The notes: generated by a model from the sequence alone, not told the origin. Positions 1 to 14,700 are shown, counted from the stretch's first letter. The stretch: DNA of 64,000 nt from Brachypodius melanocephalos (GCA_013398615.1 VZSR01003807.1:6881404-6945403); one strand, 5' to 3'. Numbers and translations: made by a program.

Positions 1-3000
1 GAAAACTGAAGTAATTACCCTCATTCTAATATTCCTATTTAAATGCATGGAAAAATGATTAGCTGAAAGTTCTTTATGTAGCAGAAATGGCATCTGCTTA
101 ATATTTATGCTAATGTGAAATACCTTTTACCCTAAAGGTTAAGGGTGATGCATAAATGAAAAATTAAAGCAAATAAAAACAATACAAATAGAAATTCCTG
201 CTACATAATGTCACTGTAATTAATTTTTTTTTTCCTGTAGCACAAGTGTGACATTCTTTCTCGGGGATAACTTTTGCTGATATAGGCATAATCCTATGAA
301 GGTCTTTTTTTTAATTATTTTTCCTTCCTCCTCCCCCTCCTGTTGCTGGTAATGCCTGTGAGATTTAAGTTGGGTTTAATCCAATATATTAAAAATACCT
401 GATAGTCTCTTTAGGGCATATTCAAAACCATTCCTCACATGAGCCTGAAGTAAGAAATGGCTAACATTAGCTGAGTATTGGATAACTCTCCCTCTGTTCC
501 TAACCATACAAGCCCAGCAAAAGAACCAAGAACTATGGCAGCATTTTGTCTCTTCCATGTCTATTCCAGCTCATCCAAAAACTTGCACTCCAATGAACAG
601 TCCTGGGCATACTGGGGCACCTTTTTACTCCAGTACGTCCAACCAAATGTTTGCTGCTACTTGTTTCTCTGCGCACACCTCCAAGAGGAATCAAATTTCT
701 TTTTCTTAAACACTCCTCCCCCGTGTTTAACAGAAAATTGCAATTATATCCCTGATTATCTTTCTCTTCTTCAGGTTACATCTTAAGATGAGTTGGTGCC
801 TAAGTTATATTGAGAGAAGAATACTGCATGAAATTTGGGTGAGGAAAACAAGAGTTTTATGAAGCTGGAAAAGGAAAATGACAATTTGTTTTCACTAATG
901 AATTTAAACAATGATGAGACTGCAGTGTTCATGACAAGATCAGATAATGACTAGAAAAAAGACATTAAAAGAAGCTACTGAAAGGGAAATAAAAAACTAG
1001 GAAAAAAGATATGGAGGTGTGTGCAGTCCTTCAAAAGGAAACAAAAAGATGTGAAGTCTCTGTGGAGACTGTACTTGCATATCTAATAACTAAATACTGA
1101 ATTTTCACCATATACCTAATATTTACATGACTATCAATAGCAAATTCATGAACCGAAAAACCTAGAGGAAAGTTCAGTAAAACAGAGGGTGACTAGTGGA
1201 GAACTAACAACTGCTGAATTTCTGCATGACCAGGAGATGAAAATTAAAAGGAACCACTAGAGTATTTCCTACTTACTCAGCACCATAAAGAGTTTTTAAA
1301 TACCAACACAAACATATAACTTAAGCAATTCACTGAGTGTCTTACAGAAATTAGAGAGGAAACAATGTTGGCACGTAAGCTAATGTCAAAGATATCATCT
1401 GAACCAGACATTAATATTTACACACATTTACTATTACATTATTTCTTACATTTCCAGAGATTGCACTGAAGGGAAATCTCTCATAAAAATGTATCATGGC
1501 ATGCATTAGAAGTAAATATGAGCAATGTGCTACAAACAGCACTACCTGATAATGGCTTTCAGCTCAATGACCAGGATGCACAGCAGTTTGTAATTTTAAC
1601 CATCAGCACCAAGCTTCAGAGAGCTTAATTCAAAAGGTTTGAGGCATAATGAAGCTTAAACAATTTTTGAAATTGCTAATAAATAAATTAAAGCATTTGA
1701 AATCCAATGAAAGAAACAAATTTGGCTGTATTTGACACACAGTAGCATCTTTAAAACAGACTGCCAAGAGCAAAAATTTCCCTCTAGTCTTATTTAAAAA
1801 TCCAAATCCCCATTCTCATCTGAGATCTAACAAATTTAACTGAGCAAGCAAGGAGAACCTGTTGAAGCTCATTAGAGACAACAAGAAAGAGCTCTTGAAC
1901 ATTCATGAGGTATCTACTAGTGAAAGAGAAAACCAAACCATAAGACTCCCCCAACACCAAAAAACATAAAACAAAACACCATCCTCTCCCTGCCCCACCC
2001 CCAACTATTGACTAGTTTTTATACACACTTTTAAGTTCTGCTTCTGCACTAAGTCCTTTATCAGAGCTAGTACAGTGGTTTTAAAAAACACAATATAAAA
2101 AAAGGGAAAATACTTCCAATCTTTTTTACTTGTATTTCTTCTTTAAAACTTCTTTCTCTTTAATTTTCTTGAATTAAGTCCAAAACACAAACAGCGTGTG
2201 CCAAGTTTAACCATTTACAGCTATCTATCACTAAATTTCGTAATGTGATAATTTTTTTTCAATTTCTTCTTTGTTAAAATGAAGATTTTAGATGGATCTT
2301 GCCATTAGGTACACCACTGAATTTTACTAGTGGAAATCAAACCCTATCAGTTTTAGAAATAATGTTTAACACATTAGAATACAAATTACTGCAACCACAA
2401 TCCCTCTGAAATGAAAGTGACAGTTGCCAGCTGGCAGCTGTAATAGAACTGAAAAATATAGCTCTGTAGAATATAAGGAAAATGGATTAATATTTTATTT
2501 GCTCAAGGAGGAAAGAATTCACACAGTAAGAAACCCTAGAATGGATTGCACTCAATGAGAAACACCTTCTCAGTTCACATGGGAGGTTCAGTATTCTTGA
2601 GTTTTGAGAATTTATCTCACTTCCAAATCCTGGGTGTGCCCTTTAGGTCACCATTTTCTAATCCTTCCCTTTTGATGTTAGCAGGTGATAATCTCATTGA
2701 TTTACTACCAGTAATATAGTGGTAGATCATGTCAATCATTGTACTTGTTACACCAAAGAAGTCTAAAAATCCACGTCTATTCTGGTCTGCAATCTGCTAA
2801 AATTATTATATTTATCAAAGAGAGTTTCTGTCAGCTGCTGAATTATGGCTGCCCTTTACCACACACATTCTACCACAGGCAGGGTTTGGAAGGGTTAAAC
2901 ACACTTCATATAGGTGAGGATGTTGCTCTATGAGCTGTAAAATCAGTACTGAAAGCAACTTGGCAAAGGATCTTAGGCCCTGGCTTAATTAAAGTTGAGC

Positions 3001-5054
3001 TTGTTGTGCAAGTAAACGACACACAGTCGGGATTTGCTCTCTGCATAATTTACACATCCCTTGCTGGCTTGCTCTCAAAGCATCAGAGACTAATTCTAAG
3101 GCAAGCCTTGCATGATTTGATTCAGAGACCATGTCACTGGAATAAAAAGAAAGAAAAATCATTCACTGATATGTTTAGAAAAGCTTAGCTCAGAGTTTCA
3201 AAGGCCTGCACACTGTTAATCACAGGATACAGGAGAAAGGTAATTTAGGTAGACAGTCTGCAGTAGAAGAGTTCAAGATTTTGCACACAAGTGAAAGATT
3301 TATAAGTCTTACTCAGTTCAATAATAGAGTACTCTGTATCAGAGATTTTTAGAGTGAAGTGTTATAACTAGGTTTTTTAAAATTATTATGTGTATAGATC
3401 CTTGAACGTGTTGATGTGACTGTAAATAGCTTAGAGCAAATGCATTTTTTAATTGAAAACTGTGTATGTCCAGGTGTGCCTTTCACATTTTGAAATAAGA
3501 TCTTAGATTCAAATTTCTCCAGTGGGAAAAACCAGCATCATTCTATGTGCTCTTGAGCACACGTGTCAAACAGTTTGATGCTTTTTGGCTTTCTACCGAA
3601 ATAGTAAAGTTATTATGCTCTCCATCTGTTGTTCCTTACACTGTTGAAGTTTGATAACTGGCAACACTCTTAAATACACAGGGTATCTAAATACAGAGGG
3701 TCTGTAAGTTATCTGCACTTGCTGGCAGAGAAAAGTATTTTCAAGTACTTCAAGCATAGAAGAATGAAAAAAATTGGGGTGTAAATTGATCTCGTGTCAT
3801 GTAAAGGAAAGTTACAAATCTGTGTTGTCATCACATTTCAGACCAGAACTATAAATCATTTGAGAATCAGTGAAAATGAAGTTTTCACAAAGACTGAAAA
3901 CACCTACATGCTTAGCTTACTAAAAGAGACTAAATTCTACCTTTGATACAAAACCCAAGGGAGAAACTCAAGAGTTGCAGTTGTACAAGGCAGTAACTCA
4001 AAGGAAAGGGACATAGTGACAGTTTTACGGCGTTCCAAGTCATTCCCACCTCTGTGACAGCTCAGGCACACCATAGCAGGAAAGGAGCAGTGGGGAAGGA
4101 TTTCTAACTCAGCTCTCATTCATGTTTAGCAGGACTGGTTTGCTGCCCTCTGGGTTACAACTTAAAGACCAGGACAGTGGTGCAGATGATTTAGGGAATG
4201 TCCTGATAATAGGCATCATCCACAATTTGGATGACGGTCAAAAATGAGCAAGGTGATACTTCACTAAAACATACTTAGTCTTGTGTTTGCATAAGTGCAA
4301 ATGAAAGGCTCTGTAAAACACAAAAGAAAGACAAAAACTCCTTTCTTTTTGTTTTAAAGGTTTCAGTGCTATAAAATAGATCCTGTGAAAATATGCAAGC
4401 AAAGATGTAAGAAGTATTTAAAAACAGATAAAGAACAAAGTAATAAACCAATTTAACTGTATAAAAAGAAGGCCATAAAAGAATACATCACTGAAAAAGA
4501 TTATTTTTTTCTACTACATTCTGATCACAATCGAACCATGATTTATAAAACCATTTTTGCAAATAGGCTTTGAGCATGGGATTGCTCTAACAGGTCATGT
4601 TTTTTATGTGACTTCAGAAACCTTTCATAATGACAAAATGTAATGAACTGGAGATTACTGCGTGGTCATAAAACAAGGTGATTCTTCTTGCTTAAAATGA
4701 ATTAATCCTAGAAAGTCATTCTCCTCAAGATATAAGACATACTACTGGCACAGATCCCACTGCTCATTCTTTAGCCCTCTCTCTGTAGCTCATTGCTCAG
4801 ACGGAATTTCTGTTTTCATACAAAATGACTGATGTGAACATATTCACAAGCAACTTTTATAATCTATTTTTTACACAACAAGGGACTCACTGGCAACTGC
4901 CTGTCGACCAAGTAGCATCTTAAAGGAAAGAGTCACAGAAAGAGATGTGCCTCAATATCCAATAACACCACCATATATACTGCCATCAAGTTGCTTATTT
5001 TTCATAAACAATATGCTACACCTTAATGACCAGCCTATTTTGTATTTTTGTAAT
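1..5054. other. Unique AT-rich noncoding DNA, no gene seen
   Basis: No repeat family, RNA gene or plausible exon was recognised here. Open frames are at most about 100 codons and look random. Local points of note are a palindromic double E-box at 2425-2440, a CACGTG E-box at 3560-3565 just after a short inverted repeat, and short poly(T) runs near 222-235 and 2253-2260. The composition is that of ordinary intronic or intergenic bird DNA. Confidence 0.7.
2425..2440. promoter_or_regulatory. Palindromic tandem E-boxes (CAGCTG)
   Basis: Positions 2425-2436 form a perfect 12-bp palindrome, TGCCAGCTGGCA, centred on a CAGCTG E-box (2428-2433). A second CAGCTG follows at 2435-2440. CAGCTG is a known binding core for class II bHLH transcription factors such as the MyoD, Ascl and Twist types. 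The tandem arrangement suggests a possible enhancer site, but nothing here shows that it is used. Confidence 0.3.
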
Positions 5055-5212
5055 ATCACAGGCAAGTCCTGTCTGACCAACCTAGCAGCCTACTTTGATG
5101 GAGTGACGACATTGGTGGACAAGGGAAGGGCTACACGTGTAATTTATCTGGATGTGAGGCCTTTGACACGAACCCCCACAACATCCTTCTCTCTGAATTG
5201 GTGATATTTCCT
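5055..5212 (+). mobile_element. CR1 LINE fragment, ORF2 reverse transcriptase, decayed
   Basis: The plus-strand frame reads GKSCLTNLAAYFDGVTTLVD and then KGRATRVIYLDV. This matches the conserved fingers/palm region of the CR1 reverse transcriptase, in which the YLD segment leads into motif A (KAFDT in the family). Just after YLDV a small deletion shifts the frame. The expected AFDT-PHNIL continuation is still visible one frame over, at about 5157-5190. Similarity fades at about 5055 on the left and 5212 on the right, so only some 160 bp of a multi-kilobase element remains. It has no 3' end, no other domains and cannot be active. It is the only piece of transposon coding sequence recognised in the window. 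Confidence 0.88.
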
Positions 5213-8200
5213 GGTTCTGTAAAAACATCTGTAAGTTTAACTTTGCTAAATTTTGACAACATGCACTGATACTCCTTAGGAATTTCTATCTAGATTTAGA
5301 TGTCTATTTTAGATCCCAAAACAAAACCTAGATGTTTGAAATGAATAGAACCAGATATGAAATCTCTTTAGTTCCTTGATTCTGTCAATTACAGTATTTC
5401 TAATGGAAGCCTTTTTATTAAGATCCAATGTTAGACATGAATGCTTTCTGCTATTTTAAGTTACAATTTCATTGTTACAGATGGCACACATCATTGAACC
5501 CATGCCTAATAATTCTCAGGTTCACAACCACCAACTACATTAGCTTGGGAAGAATAATAATCATTAGAGTGATGGGATTTCTTACCAATGTAGTCACTCA
5601 TGGCTTTTTAAAGGCATGTAGCATACACTGTTGATCTCAATGGTGTGGAAGGCATTGGATATATATATATGTATAAGACCAATGATCCATTAGGTTATAA
5701 ATTTTTTGGAACTAGTCCAACAGAAGCTTTCATGGACTCCTATCTTAATTTAGCATACTTAATAATGGTTCTTTGTAGTCCATTACTTACACATCATTAC
5801 AGGGAACAATCAGACTCAAAATCATTCCAGCCCACACAAACAACTGTGACCATGCACATACATCACTAAGCAACAGAGATTTCTAATGGGTGACATCCCA
5901 CTGACTATCTGTGCCTCTTTCTTTGAAGAAGGTATTCACTCAGACACTACTGAGGTGATTTGGGGGCTTACTTCAGCTTTTCCTTCTGAGGGGCAGTATG
6001 AATGAGGCAGCACACGATGTCACCTTCTGCCAGGACCAGCTCCTCTATTAGAGAAGCTGACTACTGCTCTCTGTCAGGACCTTGCCATTATGCCATAAAC
6101 CACCACTCTGGTGGGCTGTGAATTGGTCTTCTCTCTATTTAAACTTATGAACTTCTCCACATCTCTCCACACCCAATGCTCACATAAGTAGGTCTGGGAG
6201 TGGCAGAGGTGCCCTATATAGTCCAGGAGAGAGCAATGTGTGCATGGCAGGAACACCATCAAGGGGTTTAATGTAAATGCTGTGAACCTGAGGCAATCTG
6301 GACCTCTTTATTCTACAAGTCAGAGAACAATCTCTAACCAAGGATTCGGTAGTGTAGGTTCAACTTATGATTTTCTATTTCAGCATGTAACTTTTTAACA
6401 CCAAGCTGTGCAGTTTTGACATTGTTGCACGAGGACCTGATGGCACTAAACTATATCCTTACTACAAAAAGAGATACCCCACCAGGACAAGATTTTTTTA
6501 AAGTAAATCTGCAATTGTTTTTCTTACCTATATCCTATAACAAATTTAAATCTGTTATTGCCTCTCTGTATTAATAGTTGCTTTGCAGTCCATTATTTAT
6601 TTCCTCTTCCAGTTTAGTGTGATTGACCTGTTTTATAAATGTGGCAATTTTTTCCCAAGAAATAACTACTGAAACCATTTGCTCAGCATAGGCAGTGGTA
6701 CCAACAACTGGGGCTGCCCCAATAGATCCTGCTTCCTATAATCAATGCATTGTCAGATCACTGAGTATTTTTTGATTAATGCCTTTCAGTTTTCTCTCCA
6801 TCAAAGGGTATTTAAGTAATTTGAAATGATATTTCCAAGTGATACTTCATACGATCTAATAATAAATGAAAAACTTTTAAATCTAGATAATTTTCCTTCT
6901 CAACCACAATGTGATCCAGTGAAAGAATACCATGAAATAGAGGGCATTGCTTTTCCTCTGGGTGGCTCCCCTAGCTTGTTGGTGACTGAACAAATGGATT
7001 AATTTTAAACTTATGAATTCATCATACTAAGGACTGACCTTAAATTTCTGGAAAGAACATTATACATAATAGAGTATTTGGTAACTTTTGCCTTCTCAAC
7101 TTTCAGTTACTTTTTACATTATCCAAACACAAGACTGCCATATTCATTTTACTGAAATGTTTAACTTTATTTAAACCATGCAGGAGTCAAAAAGTTTTAA
7201 CAGTAAGTCCACCAATTCAACCCAAATTTATGTGCAATGATCTGGTCATATAATTATAGGTCTGTGTAACACCTGTAAACCTTGTTCCATGCAAAGGGTT
7301 TATACTTCCCTAAAATAGAGATCAACCACGGAAAACCCCAAACCAGAAATTTAAGTCTGGTAAAACTATAAGCTACAGGAAGCAGACATTAATGATGGAA
7401 AGCATTAGCCAACCTTATTTCCCTGCTAGCTTGCCTAAAATTATTCCATCAGAAGCAATTTGCCTATTCTCCTTCAAGACATATGCTTTAGGGAAGAAGA
7501 AACAATTATTTTATAAAATATGCAATAACAGCAGACCATATTTTGTGAGAGGCTGCGATTACACTGCTTTAGAAGCACTGCAACACAGACAAATTACCTA
7601 ACATCAAATTTGGTCTGAACATCACTAGTTGTTACTTCTCAAAGAACCTTATGAAAGATGAAATGTCAAATGTCAAAACTCCAAGCAACCAAACCTGAGA
7701 TTTGTAATTTTTCCAAGAGAAAAAACCCTTATGCAATGTTCTAGTAATGCAATCATTTACTCCCCTTAGCCTTCACCAACCAGTTCTATGAATTGTCTCC
7801 AGCTCCTGATAGATCTACCAATCAAGGACTGTCTAGCCTTCCCTGGGTCTCGTCCTTTATCATGGTGGAAGAAGACAACAAAACACTATGGCTATAAGAT
7901 AACGTATTTTTATGTGATGTTAACCCTAACCAGAATATTCAAAGGGTATTCATCTGACCAGTAACTGAGGAATATAACAATACATCTGCCTCATGTGCTA
8001 GGCAGACACACAAATATCTCCCAAAAGGAAGTGACCTGTAAATACCATGTTCTACTATCAGTATTTAAGAAAAAAAAGTGTCATAGCAAATGTTTGGCAA
8101 TGCCCATCTAACCTCTTGAGTTGCCCAGCTCTTCCATCCTTTTGGATTCCTGTAAGCTATAGTTTTGGAAACTAAGAAATGTACTTGCTCTTATTTTGTA

Positions 8201-11200
8201 ACCACTCTTGCGCTGCTATGCCACAGTGCATATTTCTTCAAAACTGCTCCCATTGTCCTAGCCTGTTCTTTTTCTGAAGTGCTCCTTGAGTAGAATATTT
8301 TGGCTTGGAGACAGGTATGTATCTGCTCTTGCCCTGCAGTTGTCCCTATTTATAACCCAGGTGTTAGCAGCTGTGTTCTTGGAGTCATCAGCCACAGCTA
8401 CCTTAAGTAATCTGCAGGCCTAAAAAAATATTGCTTCAGTGAATTTGTTGAAAAGAGGAGACTGATGGGAGGGTGGACAGTCAGCACAAGTGCTGTATTT
8501 CAGACTCGCTCTGTCTTACCTACTAATTCTTTCTTGTAAATTGTCTCCAGGGAGGAACAAAATGCAAATCTTTTTTTTTCTACAGACTGCAGATGACACT
8601 GCAACAGGGAAGGAAACTTCATGAAAATCATGACTATAATTGGAATGATCTCTGGATGTTTATTCAGTTATGTGACATAAACAAATAATTTAATTAAATC
8701 TTGTAAAAGATCCACCTAAATGAAAAGAAAACAATAACTTGCTTCAGGTGCACTAAATCTACAACTTCCTTTTATATAAGCAGGTTCTATGTATAGTGAC
8801 ATTTTAATTATGCCCAGTGTGTTTTTAATATAAGTTAGAGATATACAAGTATTTACAACAGTTAGAAAATCTGATAGATTTATAACTTGCTGTTAATTAA
8901 CACTGGGTGATCCATCTCCAGGTATACGGGTTCGCTTAAAATGCTGTCTGTTAGATATAAGTGTTATAAGAGAAATGCTTAAATACTAGTATAAAAATGT
9001 CTGTAATAAAATCAGAAGCTCTGAATTTCATGGTACTTTAATGCTGCCTCCAAAGTAATGGAAAAGCCATTTTCTAGCACTTGCTTCAAGGACTCCAGTA
9101 ATAACATTTTTCACAAAGGACCTATCTTTTTTAAAATAATATATTGTGAAGTTATTCTGAAGTATTTAAAATCATGCAACTAAATTTGGACAGAACTTCT
9201 CAGCCTTTAATTGTCTTTAATGAAAGTTTTTTTAAAAACTATTTTTAGTCACAATTTTTATTGCAACTTGACATGCAGTTCAATAACAAGAATAGAATTA
9301 CTAAATTATTACTTTAATATCACCTATGACTCTCCTGTACTACTTACTCTGCCATTCTATCACCATGATCTAGCTTAAAAATCCATTTCTGGCCAAAGCT
9401 GAAGACTTTCTTGATGTCTTCAAACAAATCACTGCCATCTAACCTTCACTGCAAAAAATATTTTGCCTTTTGGTGCTTGGATATTGCAAAGAAATAAAGG
9501 GGGATTGCACAGTGACAAAATATGCTGACAGAGCTGTGTGTGAAAACATATACAAATACTCACAGCTGGTCTGGGATATAGACAGAAGGAAAGCAAGCAT
9601 CAAACCAAAGTGCAGGAGCTCTTGCCAGCAGCACCATGCATGTCCTGAGAGCTCTGCAAGGAGGATACAGCCCACTCCCCATCTTATCACTGAAAGAGCC
9701 ATGCAGCAGCTACGTAAGAGCCTGTTCACTTTCAGCAGGCAATTAACTAAAATAAGTTTTATTTTGGAGACAGCAATGAAGATTACGCTGAATGAATTTA
9801 AAAGAAAAAATGCAGACTTGAAATATAATTAAAGGGATTCTTCAGCAAAGGCTGACTCTCATTTTTCAAGAGACAGCAATTTCTTTTAACTTCTAGCACT
9901 GAATACATAAATTTATTTCAAGAGCAACCCATGAGGCCTGAATCTAATCAAGATTTAAAGTCTTTGGGCCTGAGGACTGTGCTTTCTCAAAAAAATCAAA
10001 ATTATTCACAAGCTACCCCAACTGCTTTCAGAGACAAGAGACCCAGACTGTGTTCTGTCTTCCAGGAATTTTAGTTCAAGTTTAAGGGCCTTTGGATCTT
10101 CCTCATTCAATCTAGCCAATGTATAGTAAAGGCTCCTTCACACGTCCTCTTCCAAATCAAAGCCTTATATCATTGGACCTAAAGGATGAAACTGCAGAAG
10201 CCTACAAATGTCTTCCTTCTGCCAAAGGAACTCTCTCCACTTGAGCTTCCTTTCCTCCAACCCACAGAAGTGTGTTCCCATGACAAAAAAAAGAGGTGCG
10301 GCTTTTCTAATTCTCTGGGGTACCAGCACATCCTCTCCCTGCATATTTTTAACTCCTTTAGTCTGAGAGGGTTAAAGAGAAGAATTGTCCTGCTGTCTCT
10401 TGACATACAAAATGCAAGTTTCCTTTAAACTTATCTGCTTGTTTATCTGGCAGGCTAAAGTCAAAATAATTGCCATATAAATTGGCTAAAAAGAACTCAA
10501 AACATCAAAATCTATCTCAAGAAGAAAATAAACATTGAGAAAGCATTACAGAATTATCTTGTGATTATTTCTTAATTCTGAGTAACTGTTTCAGATGCAG
10601 TTTTATTTTTTCCTTCGAATAATTCAGTAGCAGAAGTATTAAATTCTATGAGCAAGTGTTCTGATTTCCAGCATGCACATTTCTCCTCATTTCCCTTAAA
10701 GTTCAGAGGTACTCAAGCGTGATATGATTTCTATAGATGTAGTCAGTCATATTCATAGTACTTTCAAAAATTGCCTCTGCCTTTAAATGAATTGAAAAAG
10801 TGATAATATATATTTGTAATGTCTAGATCTATCTACTAATACATTTTGTTAGCCACTTTTGCAATAAAGAGGTGAACTAGAGGTCATGTTGTCAGTACTA
10901 GAATTACACAGAGAATATGAGAAAATAACCTCCCAAAACTTCTTATGGAATATAAATACACATAAAATTATTTTTAAAAGTCATAGAATTTACTAGTTTT
11001 GCTCACAAATAGAAAAATTATTGCCATTTTATTTCTTTATGAGAAAACAAACTGATGTAATACAAAGCATACTGATTGTAAATTGTCATTTACCTGCACA
11101 GCCATAGGCAATATTAGCTTCAAGTATACAAGAGTTTTTAGCTTTGAGGGTAACCTGCATGTTCCACACAGGATACTGGTCTGAATTATGTAGGCACAGC

Positions 11201-14200
11201 ATGGATACCTTTAAACTTGGGGCCTTTGAGGGCTGTGTTTAGAATACAGATTTATGATCCACATGCAATTAACTAAATTCAGATGGCATTCCTGCAAAAT
11301 TCCTTACTCTCCTGAGTAATCAGAGACTAAACCCCTAAACCTAGACATCCAAAATTATTAAAGAGAAAAGTAACAAGTTCCTAAAGTTTTTATGCTTTGT
11401 AGGCAAACTAAATATTAAGGACGATTACAAAACAGATTTACGTATAGATGTCAGAGAGGTTCAGCAAGCCAATACACCCAGACCTTCAATATAACTATAT
11501 ACTGGAAAAGATAAACCTGAAGGCAAGCAGTTCCCTGTCTGCAGCCCCAGCACTGTTAGAATCCCTCCTGCCTGTAAGTCCTAAATATTTAAACCACTCC
11601 AGCAGATCCGGTTTTTTCTCACTAATTCAGAAATGGGCAGCACTTGGTGGCAACGTGACAGAGGCGGGGAAAGGTCTGAAATGGATAGTCACTCATATCT
11701 GTGGTGCTACTGAGCTGAACTGATATTGCAGAAATCAGAAGGTTTCTTTACCAAAATCCTACCAAAGACTACCTGAACTTTAAGGGAAAGGTCTTTTAAT
11801 ATGTAATACCAGAAAAAAACCTCAAACAACCCACACAGAAAACCTTTTATTTTATTAAGGCTGACATACTACCATTTTCTATTTAACATATTACCCTAAG
11901 ACAAGAGGAAATTTCCCTGCCATTTACAGTCACAGTAATGGTGATGTATTATCTGACAACAATGACATTTTTGAATTGAGCAAAGCAAGGGCTGAACAAC
12001 CCCAGAATTTCCTGCAAACAGTGGGTGTTCACGTGGCTCCATAGGCAAGCAGGGCTGTTAGTAATTACAAATACAATCAGTGATGTTCAGTGCTGATTTA
12101 CTTTGAGGAAATTCTAAAAGCAAGGCTACATCAAAGAATCCATGAATATTGACTGCACAAATGTTTTGACATACCACGCTAACACTACAATTAGTTCCTT
12201 TAGGCCTGAACAGACAGCCTGGAGCTCCAGTCACAGAAAGGCAGAGTCTTGTCAAAGCTTGCCCTTGACCTGAGTGGCAGCCACAGACCAAAACACACAA
12301 ATGTGTGACACCAGAGAAGAAAGCAACCCACGGGGAGCACGCTCTGTGCTGCCCCCACGCCCACTGCCAAAGAACGCTTTCCCAGGCAGAGTTTGCCTGG
12401 AGATCACACAAATAATTTCTTCCTAAGGAAGCAAGAGTTGAGACCTTTCCAAGCCACTGAAATAAGAGTGCCACATCTACCCAAACTGAAGGTGCTAATA
12501 ATATCTCTAAATACGACACTTATTGCTAGAGCATGGGAAATGACTCATTTGACTAATAATGCTCCACTGTGGATCAGCTAACAGACAGTGTTAGCAGTAC
12601 TTAAAAAGATGATTAAAATAGCCTGAGTGCTTTAACATTTTTTACAGCACACAGCAAGCAAGCAAGAACGAAAGATTCCAATGCAACACAACCTAATCCA
12701 AGGAGAGAAAATATCTGGGAGCAGCAATATAAATTAAAACTTATTTTTAATGACTCTCATTGATTTTCGGACAGCTCTGTCAGATGGTTTCTCTACACTC
12801 ACTGCTCTCCAGCACTATCATACTACATTTAGTGCTGCCTTAAGATGTGACAAAGGACTGAAAATTTCCAAATTGTCAAGTTAACAAATGACAGGGTTCA
12901 TAAGGAAAACTGTACCATATCATAAGGAAAGCAATAATTATTAAGTTTCTTAATAAAAGATATTCCACACAAAGTTCACATTATAATAATTGCTATTTTG
13001 AGGGAAAATTTCTGAGCAGAAAATCAGCATCATACAATACAAATTAATCCATGGAAAATGCCAACAGATTTGACAGCATTTTAAAATATTTGCTAGAAGT
13101 GGTTTATTGATTGAAGATGCATAATTAATATAAACAAACATTGCAACTGCAATTCATCATTAATAATACAGAGAGAATGAATCAATCATCTAGAAACTTA
13201 AGCTTCATGCAATTGATTATTATTTAAGAACACTAGCAATGAAACATCCTTTTAATACACAGTGTTTGAAATAGTCTCTAGATGTATCATGCATTCTAGC
13301 TAAATCTGTGCTATGTAGAAAGAATAAGAATCTATTTTAGTGTAGATTTCTATTTTTTTGAATCTGGTAACCAAGTTTATCCCAACTTATAATTTCTTAT
13401 ACTACTCAAGAGTGATCAGGATGTCTTCAAAAAACCTATGATATTGAAAGAAAAAAAGATTCACCCAGACTTAATATAACTTTTTTTTCCTTCTCTTGTT
13501 ATATTTCATTTCAGAGGAAAAGCTTTAAACCTTTTAGTATGCACTACCAAAATCTGATTTCTTTTCAAAATGGAAGACAATATGCTCAAGTACAGGCTAT
13601 TCTGGTCTACACTGTCTTACTGTGTCTCAAGAAGAAAAAACTCCAACCAACTAAACTCAAAGTATCACAAAAAACCACTCCAAAACAGCAACAAAAAAAG
13701 AAAATACAAACCACCCTCCAACCCAAACACAAGACCCACCCAACCCTACCAGTCCTTCAATATATTCTGTTTGACTTAAAGAAATATAACTTCCCATTAC
13801 TGTTCTGTTAACTCAGTCATCATTTGTGGGAAGCCCTACAGTTTTCATTCCTGACAATGACATAAGGCAGATAATAAAATGATGTGTCACACTGACTGCG
13901 AGCTGCATAATGTATCTTCAAAATTGACCAGATACTGTTTTACTTGACTCTGTATATGAAATGAGGTTGGATATCATGTACTTCCCCTTGGGGATCCGTA
14001 GAGATTACTAACACCCACAAAATTGTTGTGACATTTTCATGCTTGGATGTCCTTATGAAAGCTGGAAAGACATTGCAGAAAAAAAAGTCATGTCTTAAGG
14101 ACGTTGCCATGGTGAATTTAATTCTCAATTTACATATTCACTGAGTAAGAAGACACAATACTGGACAAAATCAGAATGTTAACTTTCATAGATGGTTAAA

Positions 14201-14700
14201 TGTTTGCATTTTACATCGTTGAGGTTCTTAACTGAAGAGTCTGGTTCTTATCTGTGGAAGGGATATAGATCCAAACTTCTTAGCTGTGGATCCAAGCAAG
14301 AACTGTATTTTGAACCAAACGGCCCAGAGATGCATGACCCCAGACATCTCAGATCAGGCAAATAAATTGCTATTTTCAACTTAATCTATTTGCCTCAGTT
14401 CCAGATTTCCTACTACTCAAATGTTTTTTAATCCTTTTTGTGATAAAACTCTAGAAAAAAAATCTATAAATTGGATAGTGATACCAATTTTTAATATTAT
14501 ATGTGTAATGATAAAACAACTTAGAATACTCACAAGGATATAAATTGTTCTATTTGAACTCAATAAGGTGGAATAAAGCAGGTATAGGGACTGTGCACAA
14601 AGAAAGAACAGCAAAGGGGAAGAAAAGATTAAACAGAAATCAGGAAGAAAACCTTCACAACATGTCCAAGTTCCTAAAAGTTAAATTTGCTGACTTTAGT
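5213..14700. other. Unique AT-rich noncoding DNA, no gene seen
   Basis: No repeat element or RNA gene was recognised across this 9.5 kb. The longer open frames are 9470-9832 (+, 120 codons) and 12058-12519 (-, 153 codons, the longest in the window). Neither resembles a known protein, and both lie in unremarkable sequence. The 12190-12380 part is locally richer in GC. An A/C-rich stretch at 13636-13745 produces low-complexity Lys/Pro/Gln-rich frames that should not be taken as genes. Confidence 0.65.
13636..13745. repeat. A/C-rich low-complexity tract
   Basis: The plus strand here is almost entirely A and C, with repeated AAAACC, CAAAAA and ACCCACC words. It gives spurious open frames rich in Lys, Gln, Thr and Pro. 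Similar A-rich tracts punctuated by CC recur elsewhere in the window, for example at 33487-33510, 38235-38270 and 61761-61815. Confidence 0.7.

Noticed and set aside
9470..9832. 120-codon plus-strand frame
   Set aside because: No family resemblance and no flanking splice or promoter signals. The opposite strand has a comparable frame.
12058..12519. Longest open frame in the window, 153 codons on the minus strand
   Set aside because: No recognisable domain, signal or repeat pattern, no promoter context, and a length plausible by chance in 128 kb of strand with a locally GC-richer patch. A protein search would settle it.
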